Below are positions 1 to 11,521 of a stretch of 64,000 nucleotides of DNA, in pieces (within the stretch, counting starts at the first letter, position 1; every line of letters begins with the position of its first letter). Both the position numbers and the translations under genes were made by a program. Below the pieces are notes generated by a model, which was given only the letters and a program-made list of their open reading frames with translations, made no database searches and was not told where the DNA came from. The stretch is from Siphonodentalium dalli (taxonomy: Eukaryota > Mollusca > Scaphopoda > Gadilida > Siphonodentaliidae), in the NCBI GenBank assembly GCA_032622095.1, contig CP136066.1:203754978-203818977 (forward strand), written 5' to 3'.

Positions 1-167
1 GGTAACTTTTCAGGATTTAGTCGGAAATATGGTTTGTTGTAATTCATCGGAAAGCTCTCGGGGAGAGCTTTCCGATGAATGGCAACAAGCCATATTTCCG
101 ACTAAATCCTGAAAAGTTACCCATAATTCTACTGTGTTTAAGGAGTCGATTAATTAGAGCATTACTG
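1..167. mobile_element. Family A palindromic MITE, cut by window edge
   Basis: This is the right part of a family A element; its left tip lies outside the window. The two arms meet near position 60 around 'ctctcggggagag' and fold back almost perfectly. The right tip is ATTACTG followed by TA. Family A has no coding capacity. The CAGT start and TA target are typical of Tc1/mariner, especially pogo-like, elements, so it was probably mobilised in trans (inference). Confidence 0.85.
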
Positions 168-182
168 TATCTTTAGTCCAAA

Positions 183-506
183 ATACTAATTCTTTGGCTC
201 AGAGTTATCAGATATCCATTTTTGAAATTAGTTATTTCTCGAGATATGTACTTATTTGCAGCCTGGACAAATTTACGAATGAAGATGGATAACTCTAAAA
301 TCAATAACTCTAAACTCAAGTGATAATACGGCCATATTTCGTTGAAAAACATGTTGATAAATAACATGTTTTGGGGAATTTTATACCATAGTTGACAGTA
401 TATAGTTAGCATTATTTTGTTGTATCTAAAGCGTATTTTGAAGAAATTATTTTGTTGTTATAACTTGAGGATATGGGGACCGTCTGATCGGACTGAGCAC
501 CTTTAA
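183..506. mobile_element. Family J TTAA element, left end decayed
   Basis: The sequence matches 60989-61297 along most of its length, for example 'gagttatcagatat', 'ggataactctaaaatca' and the right tip ATCGGACTGAGCACCT followed by TTAA (503-506). The left tip is not recognisable here. Open frames within it are short and not supported as genes. Confidence 0.6.
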
Positions 507-939
507 CTGATCGAAACTGTTGGTTACCTAACCCTATAAATTGATCCAGAGTGTGTACACATGGATGTATTGACACTGGGAATACTGCCCCCCCTTGTAT
601 GTTGTGTCCCCTTTGCCCCTCCTGGGAGCAGCTAAAATGGTGTAACCGTGTCACTCTCTGGCCGGGACAACATGTCACATTACTAGTTTGGTTTGTCACA
701 ATTCCCTTTGTTCCGGAGACAAAACAACAATCCTATATCTGGGCGCAATTCATGAAGCTGTAATTATTTTTATTTACGTCAGGGCAAATCAAATGAGTTA
801 TTTGATGAGGAACTGGAGGAAAATTACTTCCTATCCACACAGTAAAAGAGCGGTAATTAAATTCCCTCGAATCGAAACACTTCCGATTTCTTTAAAGGTT
901 ATAACATCACGGGGAGACCCCTGTATAATAGAGACAGTC
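507..939. other. Unrecognised intergenic DNA
   Basis: Short overlapping frames occur on both strands, but none has a start context, splice signal or recognisable motif. A run of eight C occurs near 586. No repeat family identified. Confidence 0.5.
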
Positions 940-1374
940 CAAGCCTGCAAATAGTCATTTGCATAATGAGGTCCCCAGAGGGTGAATTTAGTGATGGTAA
1001 CCCATGCGTGGATGCTAGAATCGCCAAATTCAACCTCTAGGGACCTCATTCTGCTGAGGCCTCAACTGCTATGGGAGACCTAGGATCAGATTGAAGTTCC
1101 CCAGTTGAAGTTGGTGATGTTCACCCATTAGTCACCTCGATTGAGCATTTATCTTCTGCAAATTAGGGGATACAGAAACTGAAAAGGGAAAAAGTAACTA
1201 TAAAACAATGTTAATTTGAGACTATAGTTACTTTCCAGAAGATGAGGCCTAAGCTGAATGAGGTCCCCAGAGGATGAATTTGGTGATACTAGCCCACTGT
1301 GTAGGGTAGCATCTCTAAATTCACCCTCTGGGGACCTCATTCTGCAAATGATAGACACACTATTTGCAGGCTTG
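940..1374. mobile_element. Family G double-hairpin MITE, full length
   Basis: The tips are CAAGCCTGCAAATAG and CTATTTGCAGGCTTG. Just inside each tip is a ~90 bp hairpin beginning GAATGAGGTCCCCAGAG and ending in its complement, so each terminal repeat is itself a palindrome. Flanks are agacagtc (932-939) and agagagcc (1375-1382), a diverged 8 bp target duplication. An 8 bp duplication fits hAT-type transposition; there is no coding sequence. Confidence 0.8.
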
Positions 1375-1382
1375 AGAGAGCC

Positions 1383-2321
1383 ATATAAGAGTTTCATAAC
1401 CCTGGATCAGGCTTCGTTAACGGCCGTCTTAAAAGGAATGACTTCTTCATCCTCATGTTGAACACTCAGGATTTAGTGGACTAAATGGATAACAGGTTCC
1501 CAATAAGGAAACATGTTATGTTCTACACAAGTGGGAAATTACGTTATAAACAAGGATCACAATTAAAGTGTCTGGATAATAAATCATTTCAGTCAGATAA
1601 ACGACAGATTATAATAGTTATACAGAGGACTACTTACGGAAGATAATTACATTCATTTTCCGAACAAAAAGGCTCGATGCACTTCCGCGAACAGCATGGA
1701 TTTGTCATACTCGTCTGGTAGCATTTTCAGTCTCATTACTTCAGGATTAGCTAAAGGACTATAACAACGCAAGCGATTCGTTAATTCAATCAATCACAAA
1801 AGCGATACTTTACGAGTATTGACCTTTGATCTGCTTGAAATAAGCATACGGTGATGTTCACCTATTATTGGATTGTTTTTACACTTGTGAACAATGCCTG
1901 AGATTTTCTTCAACGATTCCAGCTAAAGATACAGCATTGTATTCAGTGCCAATTATTTCGGATAAAATAGTGCCTGGCGGCGGAATTTAAATTTGATTTG
2001 ACAGAATGGTGGTATCGTAATGATTGATTGAAGAACGGTGATGTTAACTAATAGATGTGATACGTAACAAAGGAAACAAACTTCCTTTTTACATTGATTT
2101 CTTGAGAATATAGTACAGTAGGATTCTTCAAGCATAGTTAATTCATCACAGATATCATTGGCAACAGATTCTTGGTTATCACGTTGGTCAGATTATGTGT
2201 AAACCATGTTGCGAGCACGAGTGGAGACTACAGGTGAGTGAGTTTGTTTGAGGGAATTTTTTTTATTAATTGTTTTTCTTCGGGCACAAATCCGAATCCT
2301 AAAGGTGATTGAAGAAGCAGC
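1383..2321. other. Unrecognised AT-rich DNA
   Basis: No credible gene, RNA or named repeat. The frames present are under 65 codons and lack supporting signals. Confidence 0.5.
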
Positions 2322-2702
2322 TTCACCCTTTACCCAACAGAACGGCCCTGTGCCAATGCATTCTCTTATATATGCGAGTCGACCATAGGTCGCCTCGCAT
2401 ATATAAGAGAATGCATTGGCTTAACACATATTAAAAATGATAAAATTGTCAAAGAATGTAGAAAAAATATTATAATTAGGCCAATGCATTCTCTTATATA
2501 TGCGAGGCGACCTATGGTCGACTCGCATATGTAAGAGAATGCATTGGCACAGGGCATAACTGTAACCATCACAATGTGGTCAACGAACCGGTTCCAATGA
2601 AATTCATATTTGTATGGTGTTATTGAGACAGACCGAAGATATTTTAGTCTGTTGAAGCTTTATTTGGGCGTTTTTGGCCGTTTTGTTGGGTAAAGGGTTA
2701 AA
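2322..2702. mobile_element. Family B TTAA MITE (piggyBac-like), full length
   Basis: The left end reads (TTC)ACCCTTTACCCAACAG and the right end TGTTGGGTAAAGGGTTAA. Two copies of the 70 bp hairpin cassette lie at 2350-2420 and 2480-2550, in opposite orientation around an AT-rich spacer. A unique right-hand segment of ~150 bp, including 'gagacagaccgaagatattt', follows. TTAA targets and CCCTTT starts suggest piggyBac-type mobilisation. Nothing is encoded. Confidence 0.8.
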
Positions 2703-3296
2703 CCAAATGTCAACAGTTGGATAAAAAAAAAGCTCCATGAAATGACAAAATACTCAATGCATTGTGAGAATAAGCTTCCATATTTAAATTTTTGTGTTTT
2801 CTGCCCAAAAGTTGAGTGCGTGGTGATGAATTTGGACAACGTTGTTAATGTTCGATTGATATAGATATTTTAGGAAGTTATAAATCTCTATTCACATCAA
2901 AATTTCCTACATATAAGGAAGAAAATAGGGACAATTAAATATGAAACTCCACGGTGTCCGAGTAAACCGCAACATCAGGTGCGATTGTTTCCCGCATCGC
3001 AGTTTACAGCTGCACACATTGCATTTTACTTTATCGTTGTGAGATATATGTATGGAAAGATGGGTTTATTCGAGTTACTGCATGGATATGGATTTGGGGT
3101 GGTTAGTAACAAAACACGTAAATGAATGGTTGTCCCATACAATGCTCTATGTTTTCAAACATTTCTCAATTAGCAACAATTTTGCTGAATGAAACTAAAA
3201 TTTACTTTGAAATTCGGAATGCGCTCAGCTAAGATGATATCTACATTTATAACCTCTGAAATACTGTCACAGCATAAATAGGCATTGCCCAACATA
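2703..3296. other. Unrecognised AT-rich DNA
   Basis: Nothing recognisable on either strand. Confidence 0.5.
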
Positions 3297-3492
3297 CAGT
3301 AATGCCCTAAATAATCGACTCCTTAACCACAAGAGAATTATGGGTAACTTTTCAGGATTTAGTCGGAAATATGGCTTGTTGCCATTCTTCGGAAAGTCCG
3401 ATGAATGGCAACAAGCCATAATTCCGACAAAATCCTGAAAAGTTACCCATAATTCTGCTGTGGTTAAGGAGTCGATTATTTAGGGCGTTACT
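3297..3492. mobile_element. Family A MITE
   Basis: Complete palindromic copy, from CAGTAATGCCCTAAATAATC to GGGCGTTACTG, with a shortened loop at ~3398. TA precedes the left tip; the right flank is TT, a decayed target duplication. Confidence 0.85.
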
Positions 3493-3519
3493 GTTGGCTT
3501 GAGTGATCTAGTACTATTG

Positions 3520-3964
3520 TCAGGCCTGAGAATAATGTGCCTGTCATTAGCAGAATGAGGTCCCCAGAGGGTGAATTTAGTAACACTATCCAGCATAGAG
3601 GGCTAGCATCACTAAATTCACCCTCTGGTGACCCATTCAGGTTAGGCCTCATCTTCTCTGGAAAGTTTCGTTATTACCAAATTTCTATAGAAACTCCTTC
3701 AAATAGATTCTATTTCTTTTTTAGCTTAGTTTCTCTATAATCCCAAATTGGCAGATAACACATGGCATAATCGGGGTTCCAAATGGGTGTACATAACAAT
3801 ATTCATCATTTGGGAACTTCAATCTGATGTCTATGTCTCCCATAGCAGATATTCAGAATGAGGTCACAAGAGGGTGAATTTGGTGATGATATCCTGCACA
3901 GCGGGATAGCGTCACTAAATTCATCCTCTGGGGACCTCATTCTGCAAATGACAAGCACACTAAA
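3520..3964. mobile_element. Family G double-hairpin MITE
   Basis: Terminal hairpins lie at about 3550-3640 and 3855-3945, with the family's central 'cccaaattggcaga' and 'gtctcccatagcagat' segments between. The tips are diverged and no target duplication is readable. Confidence 0.75.
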
Positions 3965-4211
3965 CTCTTCGGTTTCGGTACTATCGTTATCAATGTGGAG
4001 ATATATTTTGTATTTGATCGAACAAGTATAGACGGCAATATTTGTGAGCATTCTCTAAGGATTAAACGAATCTGACGATCAATAGTGATAAAGTGGCCAG
4101 TACTGCCCGCTGTGTATATCAAATCGTGAACCTGAGATGTAATACAATAGAATTACAGATTTATGAATTTTTTAGCAACATACACAAACATTCAAATACG
4201 ATGTGCATTTA

Positions 4212-4654
4212 CAAGCCTTGAAATAGTGTGTCTGACATTTGCAGAATGAGGTCCCGGATGTTGAATTTAGTGACACTACCCGCATAGTGGGCTTGCGTCA
4301 ATAAATTAACCCTCTGTGAACCTCATTCTGCTTGGGCCTCATCTTCTGGGAAGTATCTACAGCCTCAAATTAACATTGATTTCAGTTACTTTTTTTATTC
4401 TGGGAAGTTTCGATATCCCCTAATTTGCAGAAGATAAAATGCATAATCGAGGTGACTAATGGGCGAACATCACCAACTTCAACTGGGGAACTTCAATCTG
4501 ATCCTATGTCTCCCATAGCAGTTGAGGCCTAAGCAGAATAAGTCCCCCATGGGAGAATTTGGTGATGCTAGCCTGCCGTGCAGGATAGCATCACTAAATA
4601 CATCTTCTGGGGACCTCATTCTGCAAATGACAGCCACACTATTTTCAAGGCTTG
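4212..4654. mobile_element. Family G double-hairpin MITE with target duplication
   Basis: Tips are CAAGCCTTGAAATAGTGTG and its complement ending CAAGGCTTG. Flanks tgcattta (4204-4211) and tgaattta (4655-4662) match at 7 of 8 bases, supporting an 8 bp target duplication. Confidence 0.85.
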
Positions 4655-4662
4655 TGAATTTA

Positions 4663-6684
4663 TGATGAATCGCCAATGACATTCATAAATATAGATGACT
4701 GGAGTTTATTCCGAACTTTGGCCTTTATGGACATCAGAGTAACATCTTAGATAGTTGATAAAAGAATAAACTCTTCATGAATATCATTAACAGCTAGATG
4801 ACCTTGACATTTCTCAAAATGAAGAGGCCGATTACAAGGCAGTTTAGTAAACCCAGTGCTCATGCTAATCAAGGAAAGATACACAGCCATTTAAGGACTT
4901 AAACAAAGCAAATTGCTTTTACCGGAATAGAAGGTGCAACGTATCATATGTTTGTGATTGACGTAGTGTCTTCATAAGCGGTAGTGTCTTCATGAGCCGG
5001 TCGATCCAACAGAAGGCTTAAAGCAGCTGGTAGTGTGTAGCAGTTGCATTACGGAACATTAAAATTGGATTCTGTGTTAGACTATATATATAATGCTGAG
5101 AAGATGAAGCAAAATTTGTGACATCAGACATTCAAACAACGCATCACACACACATTAATTCGGACATTCAAACAACGCAATCACGCACATTAATTTAGAT
5201 GCCGACAACAGATGGAAAGGTGATACTTGTAATTGTCGGATGTCACTAATGGACGACTATTATTTATAATACCTTGATGCAGACGGAGAGTCGGTTATAA
5301 TGCACGGGGAGAGGAAACAATCGGAATCAGAAGGCAGCACTTGTGTCGTAGATTACTGTTGCTCACTATCCCCCGAAGCAATCACAATTTTCTTAAATAA
5401 CAAACCAGAGACTACAGAGCGTCATAGGATTAGCTTTTTGTCAGTGACGACATCAAAAGAGGCTGTCTAGATCTATATCTTTGTTACAATAAAGGTCATA
5501 CTCCATGGTAGTTCCTGTATACAAATTGACTAATCCACTCGTCGCCTAATATAACTTTGTTGTATACTAGAATAGCACTACGTGTATATTCACAAATCCA
5601 TATATCGCGATGTACTTCGGAAGCAGTAAAATATAACAATGAAGTGTTAATGTGTAATATAAAACCTTGGGTCGCCTTTGCAAACCTTCAAGTGAAATTA
5701 CGTATACCATGGAATATATTATTCTACATGAAGCCTTCTTATGGTCAACATGAAAGACTCTCTCAAAACATATTCCAGCCATCGGAGATTGATGGGAAAA
5801 CTCATGAATACCAAAATTTAAATCATCACGTGAGTGGTGTGACAAATCATATATTTTTCAATGTCCAGGAAGCGTAGTTAAGATATTCTCCAGACTGTAA
5901 GTCGAGGATTGTCCGACGTGTTTTCGTGTCAGTAGATAGTGATGGAGCCCTTCTCGGGATAAACTCCTTCAGCGTGGAATTGAGAGATTATTCTGAAGGA
6001 TAATTATTCATAATCACGAGCCAGTCTCATCAGTGACGGAAATGGCAGTTCTCGCGTTGATTTGGACACTGCATGGGAATTATACCGTTTAGCCGGCCAG
6101 TTACCAGACAGATAAAATTTTACTCAAGTCCTACCACACAAAACAGAAGGTTCTCTGTTCATGAGCAGATAACACTTATTTTGTTTATACAGATTGTCTA
6201 CTGGGAGCTCGTTTTTCATCAAAGTGATTACTGTAGTGTTCTGGAAAAACACCTAATATCCTAATTATAGCATGTTAATTAACTCCTCGTCAACTTGATG
6301 GAACCAACTAACAATCAACATCGACTATAAATTTCGGGAGAAGATTTTTGTGATTATTAATTTCAATATTCACACCTGTGAATTCACTTGCTAGGTGGCA
6401 CCATTGTAAAGTTACCTGGATTGTAACGATCTATCAGGAAATTAACAGTATAGTACATCCGTTTACCTCTAACATATTGGTTTGTTTGCTGTGACCTATT
6501 GGACCGCTCCAGCATTTAATGACCGAGTGGATATATAACAGATTGTAACAACAATTAGTGTGCACAGCCCTGAATGGTGATCGGGATATATGAGCTTAAT
6601 TGTGTGGAGAATAAAAGTGTAACCACATCTCGTTCCTCAGTGTGCTTCGGAATATCCAGAGCTCGGCTTTAATTTCTGATACAA
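4663..6684. other. Unrecognised non-repetitive DNA
   Basis: This is one of the longer stretches without a named repeat. A 106-codon frame (5557-5877) has no family motif, overlaps a similar-length frame on the other strand, and is not called as a gene. Confidence 0.45.
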
Positions 6685-6733
6685 ATGGATTTTTCTACAC
6701 TAACATGGCTAATATTATCAGTATGGCATTCAG
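6685..6733 (+). CDS. Possible signal-peptide first exon
   Basis: The frame MDFSTLTWLILSVWHS is hydrophobic like a secretory signal, and directly after it comes CAG|GTGAGT, a near-consensus splice donor (6731-6739). This looks like the first coding exon of a secreted or membrane protein. No following exon can be seen: the next ~700 bp are minisatellite. The phase after the exon would be 1. Function cannot be assigned, and a chance occurrence is possible. Confidence 0.3.
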
Positions 6734-6762
6734 GTGAGTTCACAGTACAGATATCGATTTGT

Positions 6763-7460
6763 TCCTTGGGGGGTTCAGCTCAGCTGGTTTCAGGTTCGGC
6801 TCAGATATTTTTGGGTTCAGCTCAGGTAGTTTCGGGTTTGGCTCACATGGTTCGGGGTTCAGCTCAGGTGGTTTTGGGTTTGGCTCACATGGTTTTGGGT
6901 TTGGCTCACATGGTTTTGGGTTTGGCTCACATGGTTTTGGGTTTGGCTCACATGGTTTTGGGTTCGGCTCAGGTTGTTTCGGGTTCAACTCAGGTGTATT
7001 TGGGTTTAGCTCAGGTAGTTTCGGGTTTGGCTCACATGGTTCAGCTCACATGGTTCAGGGTTCAGCTCACATGGTTTTGGGTTCGGCTCAGGTTGTTTCG
7101 GGTTCAGCTCAGGTGGTTTCGGGTTCGGCTCAAATGGTTTTGGATTCATTCAGCTCAGGTGGTTTCGGGTTTGGCTCACGTAGTTTTGGATTTGGCTGAC
7201 ATTGTTTTGGGTTTGGCTCAGGTGGATTTGGGTTCAGCTCACGTGGTTGGCAGTTAAGCTCAGGTGGTTTCGGGTTCAACTCACGTGATTTTGGGTTCAG
7301 ATCAGTGGTTTCGGACTGAGCTCAGGTGGTTTTGGGTTCAGCTCAGGTAGTTTCGGGTTCAGTTCAGGTGGTTTCGGGTTTGGTTCACGTGGTTGGGAGA
7401 TCAGCTCAGGTGGTTTCGGGTTCAGCTCAGTTGTTTTCGGGTTTGGCTCAGATGGTTTTT
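6763..7460. repeat. 21 bp minisatellite (about 33 units)
   Basis: Tandem units of the type GGTTTTGGGTTTGGCTCACAT with C/T and A/G variants. The best-conserved run, at ~6860-6960, has four nearly identical units. Because 21 is a multiple of three, long frames of seven-residue repeats (GFGFGSH type) open on both strands; these are products of the repeat, not good evidence for a gene. The block lies just inside the putative intron after 6733. Confidence 0.9.
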
Positions 7461-7822
7461 GTGTTCAACAGTGTCACATTGAGAAGTGAGTTCTCTCCCA
7501 TATACCAGTTACATCCCTACAGAATATTTAACAACATTGTGTTGTTGATGGTTTGGGGGTATATTTTATATGGTGCAGATTAATCAGATGTCATCATCGA
7601 TGCAGTTCTGGGTAAACCCGACTCGAATAGCTACCCAATACTAGGTCTGGTGAAAATCATACTGTGATAGCTCTGTTATGCTATAAATAACTTGTCATGT
7701 GACCCATGCCTTATGAGGCCACAGCACACACACAAACCTTTACCCAAATGACAGATACTGCCTGTATAAATATTATCTGATGCTTCAAATTAGTGCTAAT
7801 CTCCATTCTCCCATTGATTGTG
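7461..7822. other. Unique spacer
   Basis: Separates the main minisatellite from its captured copy. No gene or repeat recognised. Confidence 0.5.
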
Positions 7823-8168
7823 TTAACCCTTTGAGGGTTAACAGCTCACGTGGTTGGCAGTTCAGCTCAGGTGGTTTCGGGTTCAACTCACGTGATTTTG
7901 GGTTCAGATCAGTGGTTTCGGACTCAGCTCAGGTGGTTTTGGGTTCAGCTCAGGTAGTTTCGGGTTCAGTTCAGGTGGTTTCGGGTTTGGCTCAGTTAAA
8001 GAATATAATAAAATATATTAAAATTGTAAAAAAAAAAAAAAATGTTAGACCAATGCATTCTCTTATATATGCGAGGCGACCTATGGTCGACTCGCATATA
8101 TAAGAGAATGCATTGGCACAGGGTATATGGGTTGATACAAAAATCGGACCTGGCACTCAAAGGGTTAA
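7823..8168. mobile_element. Family C element carrying a captured minisatellite segment
   Basis: The outer ends are TTAACCCTTTGAG and CTCAAAGGGTTAA. The right half is a normal family C right half with one hairpin cassette (8049-8117). The normal left half is replaced by a mini-palindrome between TTAA 7823-7826 and TTAA 7838-7841, then 154 bp of minisatellite (7842-7995), then TTAA 7996-7999. The 154 bp segment is nearly identical to 7235-7388, including irregular units, so it was copied from the neighbouring array. Confidence 0.8.
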
Positions 8169-8429
8169 CAAGAGATCAGATTATGTTAAGGCTTATATAA
8201 TAAAATCCCATTGTTAGCATGCTCGTTAGTCAGCAACAAGAGCTTGGACACACCACGTGCTAATTACCGTTATTATGCCTACAGTTTGAATGCGAAATTT
8301 TCGATGACTCGCCGAGGTGGCTGCACTTCTATTGGTTGGACATAAATTGTTATTATTAGGGGTTTGGAGGCGACAGTTAGCACCGGTGGACCCACGAAAA
8401 AGTCACAAATGGATGAACCAGGAAAAACT

Positions 8430-8597
8430 GATATCATTGAATTTAAAGCCACTCACAGTATCTCATTCAGTTAAAAAATATACATTGGAATGGATTATTA
8501 TTCAATGGAGGGATGTTCAGGTAGTAAAAGCAGACGACAGACAGACTCAAAGATAATACAAGTTTAATATTCTTTGCCGGGAAATGTTCAGATAATC
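8430..8597. mobile_element. Family K fragment
   Basis: Contains the family's 'ggagggatgttcaggta', 'agacgacagacagac' and 'gaaatgttcagataat' segments. Both tips are missing; a family G piece follows directly. Confidence 0.55.
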
Positions 8598-8685
8598 AAG
8601 CCGGATCTTAGTGTGCCTGTCATTTGCAGAATGAGGTCCCCAAAGGGTGACCTTAGTGATGCCAGCATCACCAAATTCACCCTCT
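8598..8685. mobile_element. Family G left-end fragment
   Basis: Left tip and one hairpin arm, cut off at CACCCTCT where the family A copy begins. Confidence 0.7.
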
Positions 8686-8892
8686 AAATGCTCTAAATAA
8701 TCGACTCCTTAACCACAGCAGAATTATGGGTAACTTTTCAGGATTTAGTCAGAAATATGGCTTGTTGCCATTCATGGGAATCTCAGTGAGAGCTTTCCGA
8801 TGAATGGCAACAAGCCATATTTCCAACTAAATCCTGAAAAGTTACCCATAATTCTGCTGTGGTTAAGGAGTCGATTATTTAGGGCATTACTG
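8686..8892. mobile_element. Family A MITE between G and D fragments
   Basis: Palindromic copy lacking its first few bases. The right tip ATTACTG is followed by TATATACAAGAATAC, which is family D hairpin sequence, so it appears to have inserted into a D element at TA. Confidence 0.8.
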
Positions 8893-9070
8893 TATATACA
8901 AGAATACATTGGCCTAACAATATTTACCTTGACCTTGTAAGCCAGTGCATTCTCTTATATACACGAGACTCCCAATGGGAGACTCGCATATATAAGAGTA
9001 TAATATGCACTGCATGTCATCGGATCTTTAATGCTGCAACAGCGCAGCTTCCTTCATGATTAAAGGTTAA
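8893..9070. mobile_element. Family D right part
   Basis: Starts inside a D hairpin, continues through the spacer 'taacaatatttaccttgacc', a second hairpin, and the tip 'cttccttcatgattaaaggttaa'. Confidence 0.7.
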
Positions 9071-10248
9071 CAAACTACATGTATACAAGACCTGTTTTTC
9101 AGCGCTATCTCCACATTGAGGTCATATATATTCAGTGTAGATATGTTTTGACATAGGCTCAAATGAGTCATGTACTGTTAAGGGATATTAGCGATTACGT
9201 ATACCCAGTCATCAAGGGATTTATATATTTGTGATTACGTAAACCCAGTCATCAAGGGATTTATATATTAATTCTAAAAGTAGTGGTTCTGAAACTTTTG
9301 GACCAGAAAATGTGGCCTTCTAATGTTTATTCTGTGGCTTATATACTTTATTTAGTGTCTAAGTTGATAATTATATAGCCATGTTTGTGTTGATGACTAC
9401 AATACTGTACTATCCTAAGTTAATGACTCGTCGAATTGTGTACCCCTCCCCCAGTTAAACTACATTTAGCAACTTTGAAGACTTTGCAACAAATTAAAAC
9501 AGAATAACCTTGAATAATCTGGATAATTTCTAGAATATCCATAGAATTGCAATATTCCATTACAATGTTCGAGTTTATTCTATTTTAAATTTCATTCTAG
9601 TTTGCCATATACCATTCTAGAATATTCTAGAATATTTTCCAATAATATTTAAGAATATTCAAGAATAAAATTCCATAATATTCTAGAATAATCCTGGTCA
9701 GGATAGCAGGGGGTCACCATCTTTAATAAGATGGCAAGAAACAATCTTTTATATCCACAAACAAATGTGTAGTAATCCTAGAGATGGGTATATCATTTGC
9801 AGATGGTGACCTGGGTAATTAATTCAAGGTTTATTGCGATATTGGCTAACAAAAGTCACAGAAAACCATGCAATCTCAAGCTGGGATCACCCCCTAATGT
9901 GAATTAGTTTATTGAGGAACAAGTATTAACAAAGAAATATATTGCCTGCCTTGTTTGTTCAATGTTATCAAGTTCCTTGTCAGAAGGGGTCAGAAAATCA
10001 TAAAGTTCCCATGTTTTGTACTGGTGGAATACGATCTCGGGCGTTAGCCAGAGTAGAGATTCATAACATGATCTACTTTACTCCATGCAGGAACATACAT
10101 ATTCCAAGTCTTAGACTATAAACAGTTGCCATCATACTCACAAGGGGACCACACAGGGGTATATATTACATGAAGTTTGGATTGATCGAGCCGTGGACAT
10201 TTAGAAGTATAATCTTACTGAAATGAGTCAATCGCCTTTAGAAGCAAA
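9071..10248. other. Non-genic DNA with TTCnnGAA-rich patch
   Basis: Mostly unrecognised. At 9527-9700 TTC/GAA pentamers are clustered: 9614-9632 reads TTCTAGAATATTCTAGAAT, which matches the alternating nGAAn/nTTCn heat-shock-element pattern. No adjacent gene is visible, so a regulatory role is uncertain. Confidence 0.4.
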
Positions 10249-10382
10249 CAGTAATGGCCTAAATAATCGACTCCTTAACAACAGCAGAATTATGGGTAAC
10301 TTTTCCAAGATTTAGTTGGAAATATGGCTTGTTGCCTTTCATCGGAAAGCGCTCACTGAGTCGTTTATATAGGGCATTATTG
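10249..10382. mobile_element. Family A, internally deleted form
   Basis: The left arm is complete, but the right arm is reduced to 'tcgtttatatagggcattattg' after the loop. It is followed 14 bp later by a second copy with the same deletion. Confidence 0.8.
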
Positions 10383-10395
10383 TACCAATTAACTA

Positions 10396-10528
10396 CAGTA
10401 ATGCCCTAAACAATCGACTCCTTAACCACAGCAGAATTATGGGTAAATTTTCAGGATTTAGTCGGAAATATGGCTTGTTGCCTTTCATCGGAAAGCTCTC
10501 ACTGAGTCGTTTATTTAGGGCATTACTG
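10396..10528. mobile_element. Family A, internally deleted form, second copy
   Basis: Same structure as the preceding copy, with the junction at 'ctcactgagtcgtttattt', so the pair share a deletion ancestor. Confidence 0.8.
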
Positions 10529-10612
10529 TACCAACTAACAGCTTGTCGTCAAATATAGCCAAACAGTAACACTGTGACATACCTCACATCAAGCCAATAA
10601 TTGCATCAAATA
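10529..10612. repeat. Flank duplicated at 10797-10880
   Basis: The sequence from 'accaactaacagcttgtc' to 'aattgcatcaaa' occurs again downstream with a few changes, so the block containing family A copies was tandemly duplicated (offset about 268 bp). Confidence 0.75.
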
Positions 10613-10764
10613 CAGTAATGCTCTAAATAATCAACTCCTTAACCACAGCAGAATTATGGGTAATTTTTCAGGATTTTAGTCGGAAATATGGCTTGTTGCC
10701 ATTCATGGGAAAGCTCTCAGCGATTCTGCTGTGGTTAAGGAGTCAATTATTTAGGGCATTACTG
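10613..10764. mobile_element. Family A, shortened copy
   Basis: CAGTAATGCTCTAAATAATC to GGGCATTACTG with most of the right arm lost. Confidence 0.8.
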
Positions 10765-10880
10765 TAATTCGGTCCTTCTGTTTAGCATTATACTGTACCA
10801 ACTAACAGCTTGTCACCAAATATGATAAGCCAACCAGTGACATTGTGACATACCCTCACATCAAGCAAATAATTGCATCA

Positions 10881-11308
10881 AACGTGATCAAATATTGATG
10901 GATCTATTCCAAAAGTATGGATGGCATTACGTATAAATCTCATGTGTCAAAATTTCATGTGTTGGTTCAAGGGGGATCATGTTTTCAATCCCACAATCCA
11001 CATGATCGGCAATCATTAGATATTTCAAATAAGGTTTAGTCACATTCAACATTAGAGCGGCAATTAATTTCGGAATAGAATGGTGAAGAATGATGGATCA
11101 TTGTAATGTACTATTCCATAATTGCCAATTGAAAATGCATTTCTCAATCAAGAGACTGAAATGAAATGGCAGCTCAATTTGAAATAGCCAAATTTGACTT
11201 CAGCAATTTTGTTCAAATTATGCGTATAATCAACATTGAAAGGTTGTTGCCAATTGATTTTTGAGCTGGAATAGCTTTCTCTAACAGTTGTTTTTTTTTC
11301 ACTTTGCT
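10881..11308. other. Unrecognised AT-rich DNA
   Basis: Nothing supported on either strand. Confidence 0.5.
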
Positions 11309-11521
11309 TAACCTTCTCTAAACTAAATGGATTCTACAATCATTTATAAAAGTATATATTGGAAAGGTTTATTATTAATTTGGAGGGGTGGACAGGATAC
11401 TAGCAGACAGCAGACAGAAAAACAGATAATACAAGAGCAGAATGGTTAGTATTGATTGGCGAGAAATGTTCAGATAATAAGTTCAACAAACGACCCATCT
11501 GAACATTTCTTAAGGAAAATA
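11309..11521. mobile_element. Family K copy, tips decayed
   Basis: 'ctaaactaaatggattct' through 'gaaatgttcagataataagttcaac' to 'gaacatttcttaagg' matches the family K core. Confidence 0.6.

Noticed and set aside
1258-1461. Recurring 'MRSPEGEF' frames
   Set aside because: They are translations of family G hairpins.
2366-2572. Recurring short proteins of the 'ANAFSYICESTIGRLAYIRECIGL' type (many places)
   Set aside because: They are translations of the B/C/D hairpin cassette on either strand, repeated wherever the MITE occurs.
5557-5877. 106-codon frame
   Set aside because: No motif, no splice context, and a similar frame on the opposite strand.
6685-7257. 190-codon repeat protein
   Set aside because: Beyond the first 16 residues the frame is minisatellite, open in several frames on both strands; a splice donor ends the credible part.
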